The notes below the pieces were generated by a model that saw only the letters and a list, made by a program, of their open reading frames with translations, did no database searches and had not been told where the DNA came from. A stretch of 40,827 nucleotides of DNA, taken from CAVDAL01 sp963606965. GTDB taxonomy: Bacteria; Actinomycetota; Coriobacteriia; Coriobacteriales; QAMH01. This document shows, piece by piece, positions 25,128 through 31,990 of this stretch (within the stretch, counting starts at the first letter, position 1; each line of letters starts with the position of its first letter). The DNA is taken from NCBI GenBank assembly GCA_963606965.1, contig CAVDAL010000123.1, positions 1 through 40,827 of the forward strand, written 5' to 3'. The position numbers were made by a program, and so were the translations under genes.

Positions 25128-26426
25128 TTAAAGACGTTCTGCAAAAATTATCTCGCCCTTGTGCGGCGACATATCTTGTGGTGATGTCTTTATCAGTGCA
25201 AATGCATTTGCGCGGCTGCCTTCAGCATGCTTATTGTTACGTGAAATTGGCGTTGCATACAAAATGCCATCTTCGCCTTCTTCCAACAAAAGTGGCTTGA
25301 TGTTGAAGAATTCTTCACTTTCCAAAACAACAGATGGACGTTGTTCGCCTGGCAAATTTTTCTCTTCGCTTGCAAGTTTGTGCTTTGAAGGTGGGAAGTC
25401 TTCTTTCATAACAGCAGCAACTTTTTGCGGAGCAGGGTCTTGCCCTAAGAACTTTCTAATCAGTGGAAGAAGATACAAGTTCAAAGTTGTTGAAGCTCCA
25501 CCAGCAGGACCTGAAATGCCAACAATTGGAGTTTCATCAACAATAGCAAAAGAACTATGATGGCCTGGTGCATGATTTGTTTGGTGGCAAATAATTTGCC
25601 CTACTTCTTCCAGCTGTTCAACAGACCAATCATCAGAGCCTTTTGAAGAACCAGCATTCAAAACAACAATGTCAGCTAAAGTGCAAGCTTTCTTTACAGC
25701 TTCACTAATTTTTTCAGGAATATCTGGAACAACATCAAATGGAACAAAAGTGCCACCCCAAGCTTCAACTTTACCACGAACAACAAAGCTGTTTGTTTCA
25801 AAATTTTTGCCGCTCTCAGGGCAAGGGAAGCCCGGTGTTATTAGCTCATTGCCTGTAGGAATGAATACAACGCGAGGTTTGCAAACAACATTAACGCTTG
25901 CATGGTTGCCGCTTGCAATGCGTGCTGCAACATCAGGAGTGATAATGCAGCCAGCGTGTGCAAGTTGTTCTCCTTCATGCATGCTTGAGCCAGCGGGACG
26001 AGTGCCAGCATATTGCTTTGAAGGTGCTGCTTTAATTGTGATGTGCTGTTCATCTTCAGAAACTTCAACATGCTCAATAACAATTGCTGTGTCAAAGCCA
26101 GCAGGCATTGCAATGCCAGTGTTTGCAAATTCCCATTGCACACCACGAGTCCAATTGCTTGTGTCTGGAATTTCTGCTGGTGCTAAGTTTTCAAAGTCGC
26201 TCCAACGCAAGGCGACAGAATCCATGCAACAAGTTAAAGCGCTTGGCATGTCTACCTGCGAAAATACGTCTTCGGCTAAAATGCGGCCGAATGATTCGCT
26301 TAAAGGAATGCGTTCTGTGTGAAGGGTTTTACCCGCAACAAACCCAAAGTCATCATTTAGTGCTGCAAGCATTGCATCCATTGCATCTTCGCGGCTTAAT
26401 TCAACGTGTTTAGAATGGTCTCTCAT
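25128..26426 (-). CDS. moeA: Divergent molybdopterin molybdenumtransferase MoeA
   Basis: A 432-residue MoeA-family protein, which releases AMP from adenylylated molybdopterin and inserts molybdate (or tungstate). Recognisable motifs are PTGNEL (190-195), ETNS (210-213), the MPT-binding NAGSSKGSDD (257-266) and GISGPAGG (303-310). The usual SAMDGYA motif is degraded to TCCMDSVALR (65-74): the catalytic Asp69 remains but Gly-Tyr is lost. The C-terminal domain (about 335-432) is also atypical. It is in series with moaA, moaC and mogA, followed by the DUF364 and methyltransferase genes. AGAGGA lies 5 bp before the ATG. It may be specialised for an unusual metal or cofactor form. Confidence 0.85.
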   Translation of the reverse strand: MRDHSKHVELSREDAMDAMLAALNDDFGFVAGKTLHTERIPLSESFGRILAEDVFSQVDMPSALTCCMDSVALRWSDFENLAPAEIPDTSNWTRGVQWEFANTGIAMPAGFDTAIVIEHVEVSEDEQHITIKAAPSKQYAGTRPAGSSMHEGEQLAHAGCIITPDVAARIASGNHASVNVVCKPRVVFIPTGNELITPGFPCPESGKNFETNSFVVRGKVEAWGGTFVPFDVVPDIPEKISEAVKKACTLADIVVLNAGSSKGSDDWSVEQLEEVGQIICHQTNHAPGHHSSFAIVDETPIVGISGPAGGASTTLNLYLLPLIRKFLGQDPAPQKVAAVMKEDFPPSKHKLASEEKNLPGEQRPSVVLESEEFFNIKPLLLEEGEDGILYATPISRNNKHAEGSRANAFALIKTSPQDMSPHKGEIIFAERL

Positions 26427-26456
26427 TTTTTTCCTCTTTTATCCTGATATTTATAA

Positions 26457-26933
26457 TTAGTGTCCGCCGCCAGCCATCATCTTTACAGCGTGCGGCAAAA
26501 TGTCAATTAAAGCTTCCCAATTTTCACGTGCAGCCTTTTCACTGCCAGGCAAGTTTATAACAAGAATTTGATCTTTTTGCATACATGTAGCTCTGGAAAG
26601 TGAAGCAAAAGGAGTGATTTTGCGACTATATTCGCGCATGGCTTCTGCAATACCTGGAACTTCGCGGTCGCAAACATCGCGAGTTGCTTCTGGTGTAACA
26701 TCGCGCAAAGAAAGACCGCTACCGCCGCAAGTCAAAACAACATTCACATTGTCACGAGTGCATGCAAGCTCTAAAGCTTCAGCAATTTCTTTTCGTTCAT
26801 CTTTAACAACCACTCTGCTCAAGCAAGACCATCCTTGTTCAGCGATAAGGCTTTCCAGTGCTTCGCCAGCGCTATCTTCCTTTTTTGATCTTGTATCAGA
26901 ACATGTGATTATGATGAAATTTAAATTTGCCAT
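26457..26933 (-). CDS. mogA: Molybdopterin adenylyltransferase MogA/MoaB
   Basis: A 158-residue MoaB/MogA-type protein that adenylylates molybdopterin before metal insertion. The signature TCGGSGLSLRDVTPEAT is at 68-84, with PGIAEAMR at 93-100 and the N-terminal IITCSDTRSKKEDSAG. The start is ATG 26933, one base after the moaC stop, with AGAGGA at good spacing; a longer in-frame start at 26969 would overlap moaC. Placement between moaC and moeA supports the pathway role. MogA and MoaB cannot be told apart securely from the sequence alone. Confidence 0.9.
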   Translation of the reverse strand: MANLNFIIITCSDTRSKKEDSAGEALESLIAEQGWSCLSRVVVKDERKEIAEALELACTRDNVNVVLTCGGSGLSLRDVTPEATRDVCDREVPGIAEAMREYSRKITPFASLSRATCMQKDQILVINLPGSEKAARENWEALIDILPHAVKMMAGGGH

Positions 26934-26934
26934 G

Positions 26935-27432
26935 TTATTTCCTCTCCCATAATCCTGACTTGCCGCCATCCTTTTTCAGAAGGCGAACATCCATAATTTC
27001 CATTCCTCTATCTACTGCTTTGCACATGTCATAAACAGTCAAACAAGCAATGCTTGCAGCTGTTAAAGCTTCCATTTCAATTCCTGTTTTGCCAGTCACG
27101 CCGCATGTTGCAAGAATGTGAATGCCAACACGTCCGTCATCACGCGCACCAGTCGTCACAGGTTCACATTCAATTTTTGCTTTTGTTATAAGCAAGGGGT
27201 GACACATTGGAATAAGCGAACTTGTTTGCTTTGCTGCCATAACGCCGGCAACTCGCGCGCATGCCAAAACATCGCCTTTTGCAGCTTTGCCTTCAACAAT
27301 CAAATCTAAAGTTTCTTGCTTCATTGAGATAAAACCTTCAGCGATAGCAATGCGCTTTGTGTTGTCTTTTTCAGACACGTCGACCATGCGCACGTCGCCA
27401 TTTTCATCAATATGTGTGAGCTGTTCAGACAA
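26935..27432 (-). CDS. moaC: Cyclic pyranopterin monophosphate synthase MoaC
   Basis: A 165-residue enzyme that converts the MoaA product (3',8-cyclo-7,8-dihydro-GTP) to cPMP. Diagnostic motifs are LIPMCHPL (73-80), TGIEMEALTA (116-125), YDMCKAVDRGM (134-144) and KDGGKSG (154-160), including the catalytic lysines. The start is TTG at 27430-27432 with AAGGGG about 8 bp upstream. Co-directional with moaA (36 bp upstream) and mogA (1 bp downstream). Confidence 0.95.
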   Translation of the reverse strand: MSEQLTHIDENGDVRMVDVSEKDNTKRIAIAEGFISMKQETLDLIVEGKAAKGDVLACARVAGVMAAKQTSSLIPMCHPLLITKAKIECEPVTTGARDDGRVGIHILATCGVTGKTGIEMEALTAASIACLTVYDMCKAVDRGMEIMDVRLLKKDGGKSGLWERK

Positions 27433-27468
27433 TTAATCACCCCTTCTGTAATTGTCGTTTGAAACGTA

Positions 27469-28500
27469 TCAGCCACCGATTTGTGACATGTTTCGCGCGG
27501 TTCCTTCTTGGTTATGATGAGCATCAGGTTTGTTATTTAATGCTTCACGTAAAACTTTCTTGACAGCTTCATCGTCATTTGTATTTTCGCGCAAAGCTTT
27601 GCGAATATCAAATTCCAAATCTGAAAACAAGCATGGTCGCAACTTGCCATCGGCAGTAAGGCGCATTCTATTACATGTTTTGCAAAAGTGGTTTGACATT
27701 GCAGAAATAAATCCAACTGTGCCTTCAGCAGCAGGGAAGCTGTAATATCTAGCAGGGCCTGCGCCTTCAGGTTTGAACATATCACTCAAAGGCAGAATGC
27801 GGGGAACGCTATTTTCATCAGCTGTCGCATTAATTTTTTCAATAATTTCTTCTGCAGAAATTACATCTTCAGCACCCCAGCCACAGCCTTCAAGACCGGC
27901 GCTATGGCCAACGGGCATATATTCTATAAAGCGAACATGCAGCGGTTTGTCCACAGACATTGCTGCAAATTCAAAGAAGTTTTGTTCAAGGCCGCGTATC
28001 GCAACAACATTAATTTTGATTGGGTCAAAGCCGACTTCAAAAGCAGCATCAATGCCATCAAATACATCTTGCAACTTCCCGCAGCGTGTGACCATATTGA
28101 ACTTTTCAGGATCAAGAGAATCCAGTGAAATATTCACGCGGGAAAGCCCAGCTTCTTTCAAATCTTTTGCATATTTCGGAAGAAGAGCACCATTTGTTGT
28201 CATTGCGATATTTTCAATTCCTGGTATTTCAGAAATTTCATGTACTAAGTCAACGATGCCTTTGCGCACAAGAGGTTCGCCGCCAGTAAGGCGCACTGTC
28301 TTTATGCCTTCTTTAGCTGCAATTCGTACAAATCTTGTGATTTCTTCAATGCGCAAAATGTCTTTATGTGAAATGCTTATAACGCCATCTTTTGGCATGC
28401 AATATAAGCAGCGATAATTACATTTGTCGGTAATTGAAATTCGCAGATAATCAATTTTTCTGCCAAATGTATCTTCCAAAATTCCAGCTTTCTTAAACAA
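27469..28500 (-). CDS. moaA: GTP 3',8-cyclase MoaA
   Basis: A 343-residue radical-SAM enzyme, the first step of molybdenum-cofactor synthesis from GTP. The SAM cluster is Cys27-Cys31-Cys34 (CNYRCLYC); the second cluster is Cys273-Cys276-Cys290. The protein ends in Gly-Gly, which in MoaA enters the active site and is essential. The only usable start is TTG at 28498-28500, because the codon before it is a stop; there is no Shine-Dalgarno sequence. The start directly abuts the T-run of a hairpin and lies about 35 bp from a near-perfect promoter, so leaderless-like or structured initiation is likely. Confidence 0.95.
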   Translation of the reverse strand: MFKKAGILEDTFGRKIDYLRISITDKCNYRCLYCMPKDGVISISHKDILRIEEITRFVRIAAKEGIKTVRLTGGEPLVRKGIVDLVHEISEIPGIENIAMTTNGALLPKYAKDLKEAGLSRVNISLDSLDPEKFNMVTRCGKLQDVFDGIDAAFEVGFDPIKINVVAIRGLEQNFFEFAAMSVDKPLHVRFIEYMPVGHSAGLEGCGWGAEDVISAEEIIEKINATADENSVPRILPLSDMFKPEGAGPARYYSFPAAEGTVGFISAMSNHFCKTCNRMRLTADGKLRPCLFSDLEFDIRKALRENTNDDEAVKKVLREALNNKPDAHHNQEGTARNMSQIGG

Positions 28501-28501
28501 T

Positions 28502-28530
28502 TATAAAAAAGAGTCCGTAAAAACGGACTC
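28502..28530 (-). terminator. Hairpin with T-run between hypB and moaA
   Basis: GAGTCCGT / ACGGACTC (28511-28518 and 28523-28530) is an 8-bp stem with a 4-nt loop, followed on the minus strand by six T. It has full intrinsic-terminator form and would end hypB transcripts, but it also lies just after the moaA promoter and just before its start codon. Confidence 0.8.
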
Positions 28531-28535
28531 CGAAC

Positions 28536-28564
28536 ATATTATTGATGAATGGAAATAATGTCAA
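28536..28564 (-). promoter_or_regulatory. Near-consensus promoter for moaA
   Basis: On the minus strand TTGACA (28564-28559, perfect) and TAATAT (28541-28536) are 17 bp apart, the best vegetative promoter seen in the window. The predicted start site falls at the foot of the hairpin at 28511-28530, so the nascent RNA would begin with that stem. Confidence 0.75.
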
Positions 28565-28566
28565 TG

Positions 28567-29220
28567 CTAGACAGAAGCTAATTCCTTTTTTATCCAAGCT
28601 GCCCAGTCTTTAACTCCATCATCTTTTGTGGCTGCAATTTTGAAAACCGGAGCATTAGGATTGAGCTGGTCAACCACTTCTTGGAAGGCATTCATGTCAA
28701 AATCGAACACAGGCATAGTGTCAACTTTGTTGAGCAAAATTGCTTTTGAAGCTTGGAAAATTCCAGGATATTTTATTGGCTTGTCGTCGCCTTCTGGAAT
28801 TGAAAGAATCATAACTTTTGAATTTTCGCCAAGATAAAAATCTGTTGGGCAAACCAAATTACCAACATTTTCCACAATGATTAAATCAATTGTTTCAAGG
28901 TCGAGCACGTCAAGTGCCTTTGCAATCATATCTGCTTCTAAATGGCATGAGCCGCCAGTATTAATTTGAACAGCTGGAATGCCTTCTTCTTTAATTGCAA
29001 CAGCATCAACATTGCCAGCAATATCGCCTTCAATAACAGCGATGTTAATTTCATCGCGCAAAGCACGAATTGTTGCCATGATTGTGGAAGTTTTTCCAGC
29101 GCCAGGACTTGCAAGCAGGTCAAGCATGTAGACATGATTTTTTGCTAATAATTCTTTGTTTTCTTGAGCAATGCGTTCATTTTTATCAAGAATTTTTTGT
29201 TCTAAATCAATATGTTTCAT
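28567..29220 (-). CDS. hypB: Hydrogenase/urease nickel incorporation GTPase HypB
   Basis: A 217-residue GTPase that delivers nickel with HypA to [NiFe]-hydrogenase (or urease) precursors. The P-loop is SPGAGKTS (38-45). The dimer-interface metal site is Cys92-His93 in GGSCHLEADM plus Cys124 in NLVCP. The base-recognition motif is NKVD. It lacks the N-terminal His-rich nickel store and the CxxCGC motif found in some HypB. It lies 21 bp after hypA. No hydrogenase structural genes are in the window, so the client is unknown. Confidence 0.95.
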   Translation of the reverse strand: MKHIDLEQKILDKNERIAQENKELLAKNHVYMLDLLASPGAGKTSTIMATIRALRDEINIAVIEGDIAGNVDAVAIKEEGIPAVQINTGGSCHLEADMIAKALDVLDLETIDLIIVENVGNLVCPTDFYLGENSKVMILSIPEGDDKPIKYPGIFQASKAILLNKVDTMPVFDFDMNAFQEVVDQLNPNAPVFKIAATKDDGVKDWAAWIKKELASV

Positions 29221-29241
29221 AGCTTTCCCTCTTTTAAATCT

Positions 29242-29592
29242 TTATGGAATATCAACTTCAATAGAAGCAATATGAAGTTCTTTTCCTTCTAAAATCATTG
29301 TCGCGCCAGAATTGCATTCAGGGCAACGCAAGTGATAACGGTCGTGTTCAAATTCTGTTCCGCAATCAAGACACTTTGACTTTGGAGCAATAAAGTTCAT
29401 TGTTAACTTTGCGCCTTCGTACAAAGCTTCATCTTGCGTTAATGCATCAAAAGCAAATTGCATTGCTTCTTCAACAACTTCTGTCATTTCACCAATTGTC
29501 AGTACAATTTCAGTGACGCGGGTTGCTCCATTTTCCTGTGCAACGGGTTCAATGGAATCCAAGATGCCTTGCATTAGGCTTAGCTCATGCAT
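29242..29592 (-). CDS. hypA: Nickel metallochaperone HypA
   Basis: A 116-residue metallochaperone that works with HypB in nickel insertion. The N-terminal MHE provides the nickel ligands (Met1 amine and His2). The structural zinc site is Cys74-Cys77 and Cys90-Cys93 (CLDC and CPEC). It starts 3 bp after tatC, so nickel maturation and Tat export are co-transcribed, which suits exported Ni-containing enzymes. Confidence 0.95.
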   Translation of the reverse strand: MHELSLMQGILDSIEPVAQENGATRVTEIVLTIGEMTEVVEEAMQFAFDALTQDEALYEGAKLTMNFIAPKSKCLDCGTEFEHDRYHLRCPECNSGATMILEGKELHIASIEVDIP

Positions 29593-29595
29593 GGA

Positions 29596-30387
29596 TTAAT
29601 AATCCTCTCCGGCTGCTTCAGCTTCTTCGCGGCGCTTTGCTTCTTCTGCATTACGTTTGATGCGTCTGCTCATGCCAATGCGTGCGCAAGCAAGAGACAA
29701 TTCATACAAGAATATAAGAGCTGCAAACATTATGCCCATTGTTACAGGCGATGCGTCTGGCGTGACCATAGCGCTGAAAACTAAGAGCACAACATAAACA
29801 ACTCGCCAGCTTTGGCGCAGCTTTTTGTATGGAATAACATCAAACCATACAAGGTAAAAGACAATCAGAGGCAATTCAAAAGCACAGCCAAATGCAATCA
29901 AGAAAAGCATTACATAATGTATGTAATTTTGCGCTTGCGGCAAAACATCTGCAATTGAATTGCTTTCACCTGTGAGCCACTGGAATGCTGGCCCTAAGCA
30001 AAACATATAGCAAAAAATCATGCCAATGACGAACAAAATAACTGCAACAAAAAATGTTGGCAAAACAAATTTTTGTTCCTTTGGCTTTAAAGCTGGCATA
30101 AAGAATGCAAGAATTTCCCAAAAGATAATTGGACTGCAAACAACAAAGCTTGCAAATAATGCAACACGTACCTTCAAAGAAAAGCCTTCAAAAGCACCAA
30201 GAGTGTAAAGCTGCCCGTCATTTGGAAGAAATTCCTTAATTGGCTGCTTCAAAAATTCAGTGAGTTGTGGTGCCACAAGGTAAAGTGCAATAAGAGAAAT
30301 TACCATGCATACAACAATCACAACTAAGCGGCGGCGAAGTTCACCAATATGAGCCAGAATAGGCATTCGCGCAGGTCCGATAGGCAT
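29596..30387 (-). CDS. tatC: Sec-independent (Tat) translocase subunit TatC
   Basis: A 263-residue polytopic membrane protein, the twin-arginine signal receptor of the Tat system that exports folded, often cofactor-loaded enzymes. The N-terminal HIGELRRRL motif and the first-loop F..KVR...F pattern with MPALKPKEQ are conserved. About six hydrophobic segments are visible. The C-terminal tail is charged (RRIKRNAEEAKRREEAEAAG). ATG 30387 lies 1 bp after the tatA stop and is preferred over an upstream in-frame start that overlaps tatA. Confidence 0.95.
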   Translation of the reverse strand: MPIGPARMPILAHIGELRRRLVVIVVCMVISLIALYLVAPQLTEFLKQPIKEFLPNDGQLYTLGAFEGFSLKVRVALFASFVVCSPIIFWEILAFFMPALKPKEQKFVLPTFFVAVILFVIGMIFCYMFCLGPAFQWLTGESNSIADVLPQAQNYIHYVMLFLIAFGCAFELPLIVFYLVWFDVIPYKKLRQSWRVVYVVLLVFSAMVTPDASPVTMGIMFAALIFLYELSLACARIGMSRRIKRNAEEAKRREEAEAAGEDY

Positions 30388-30388
30388 A

Positions 30389-30985
30389 TTACTCACCGTC
30401 CTTTGCGTCGCTAGATTCATCTGCTGCTTTATCGTCCTTTGCAGTTGAATCTTTCTTGCCTGTTAAGCCATATAAAGAAGCTGCAACGCCAGTTCCTTCT
30501 TTTGGTAAAGGAACAGTCTTTACTTCTTTTTCTGGCGTGTCTTGTTCTTCATCTTCTTCGTCATCATCAAAAGAGCCCTTCAAACCCAATGGGTCGCTGA
30601 ATGCTGCCTTGGCATCTTCAAAATCTTCTTTAATTCCAAGCGGGTCTTTTAATTCAGCTGCCTGCTTTTGGAAGGCTCCATCAATTTCAGTCAGTGGGGT
30701 TTTGAGTGCTTCCCCTGCTTCTGTGAATGAAGCACGAATAGCATCAAAATCTTCCTTCATAGGAGCGCTTTCTTCTTGAAGTTTTTGCTTCATAGGTTCA
30801 ACCGACTCTTTGAAAGGATCGTAAACTTCTTCACGAAACTTCTTGTTCATGTCATTTGAAGCATTCTTAAATTGTCTGATTGCGCGCCCTACCGTGCGTC
30901 CCATCTGAGGCAACTTTTCTGGGCCAAAGAGAAGGAAACCGATAAATAGTATGAGCGCAAGCTCAGTTCCACCAATACCTAACAC
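30389..30985 (-). CDS. tatA: Twin-arginine translocase subunit TatA/TatB
   Basis: A 198-residue protein with one N-terminal membrane helix (about 4-19), the hinge FGPEKLPQMGRTVGRAI and an amphipathic helix, then a long acidic and Lys-rich tail (about 60-198) that is probably disordered. A Glu early in the helix (GGTELALIL) is a TatB-like feature; with a single tatA-like gene beside tatC it could serve as TatA, TatB or both. The start is GTG at 30983-30985 with AAAGGA upstream. comF ends 45 bp upstream. Confidence 0.88.
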   Translation of the reverse strand: MLGIGGTELALILFIGFLLFGPEKLPQMGRTVGRAIRQFKNASNDMNKKFREEVYDPFKESVEPMKQKLQEESAPMKEDFDAIRASFTEAGEALKTPLTEIDGAFQKQAAELKDPLGIKEDFEDAKAAFSDPLGLKGSFDDDEEDEEQDTPEKEVKTVPLPKEGTGVAASLYGLTGKKDSTAKDDKAADESSDAKDGE

Positions 30986-31030
30986 GAGTATCCTTTGCTA
31001 CGTTATTCGATTCCCTGCAAGTTCCACACT

Positions 31031-31774
31031 TTACCACACACGAGCGCATACTGCGACAAACACTCGGCAAGCGCCACCTTTTAAAAGCGCATTTGTCGCG
31101 GCGACTAGCGTAGCGCCTGTTGTGAATACGTCATCGATAAGCAAAATATTTGCTGGCAAGCGCTGGTCAAATTGGTTTTTTACATGCATGCTCCCTTCTT
31201 TATTTTTTATTCTTTCTTCTAAGGAAAGCTCGCGCTGGTCAAAGCTTTTTGCACTTCGCAATGCATGAAGCTGCGGCAATTCAAGCCACCGTGAACATTG
31301 ATTTGCTATAAGTTCCATGTGGTCAAAGCCGCGTTGCCGTGCATGCTTTTTGTTAGCGGGCACGCAAACAAGAGCATCTAAATTGTGCTGCCATACTCTT
31401 GCAGTATTGCAAATGAGTGAAGCAATATATGTAGATAAGCGCTGTTCCCCGCCGTCTTTATATGTTGTAATCAATCGTCTTGCAACACCATCATAAGAAC
31501 ATGCGGCTCGTGCCTGGACAAAAGGAAAAGAAGGGGGAAGAAGTTTGCCATCTTTGTCTAAAGTGCCAGGCGATGCGCATTCAGTGCATGTAAGTTTGCC
31601 GAAGGGAGCGCCACAGCGCGGGCAAGCTAAATTTTGATCAATAAGTGGTAAAGCTTTAATGCAACTGTTACATATAAGTGAACCCGGCATGTCACAAAAG
31701 ATGCAACGTGTTGGATAAAGAAATTCTCCAACAGCTTCAAAAGTAAGATGTGCTATGTTTCTAAAATCAATCAT
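31031..31774 (-). CDS. ComF family phosphoribosyltransferase-like protein
   Basis: A 247-residue protein with an N-terminal zinc finger (CIFCDMPGSLICNSC and CPRCGAPFGKLTCTEC) and a C-terminal PRTase domain with the PRPP motif ILLIDDVFTTGATL (210-223). ComF proteins assist DNA uptake and single-strand handling in competent bacteria, but many ComF-family genes have unknown roles. KHARQRGFDHMELIA is the typical mid-region block. It precedes tatA in the same direction and is divergent from topA. Confidence 0.88.
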   Translation of the reverse strand: MIDFRNIAHLTFEAVGEFLYPTRCIFCDMPGSLICNSCIKALPLIDQNLACPRCGAPFGKLTCTECASPGTLDKDGKLLPPSFPFVQARAACSYDGVARRLITTYKDGGEQRLSTYIASLICNTARVWQHNLDALVCVPANKKHARQRGFDHMELIANQCSRWLELPQLHALRSAKSFDQRELSLEERIKNKEGSMHVKNQFDQRLPANILLIDDVFTTGATLVAATNALLKGGACRVFVAVCARVW

Positions 31775-31990
31775 GGCTTTAGCTTATCAAAAAAACCTTG
31801 CCAAAAATCCGGATGAAATCAGAGCAAAATCCGGACATTCGTCGGGTTAGCTTGGAATTTTTTCCGGAAAAAGTAAGGGGATTGCCCGAGTTAGTGATTT
31901 ATAAATCTCGCGCGTGCGCGCGAACTATAACGCATAAAAAATTATTCTTCAAGGCTTGAATGCGTAAAAAAATAAATTAGTCTAAGGGGC
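31775..31990. promoter_or_regulatory. Divergent comF-topA control region
   Basis: A 216-bp gap holding three copies of the palindrome TCCGGA at 31808, 31830 and 31863 (22 and 33 bp apart), a 14-bp alternating pyrimidine-purine run (31909-31922, mostly CG) and an inverted repeat CGCAT (31932) / ATGCG (31959) around TTCAAGGCTTGAA. topA has AAGGGG only a few bases before its ATG, an unusually close ribosome site. Confidence 0.5.

Noticed and set aside
25669..26322. A 217-codon plus-strand frame antisense to moeA
   Set aside because: It has no family resemblance or ribosome site, and its codons mirror the well-supported moeA. Similar antisense frames at 23684-24163 and 27773-28417 were dropped for the same reason.
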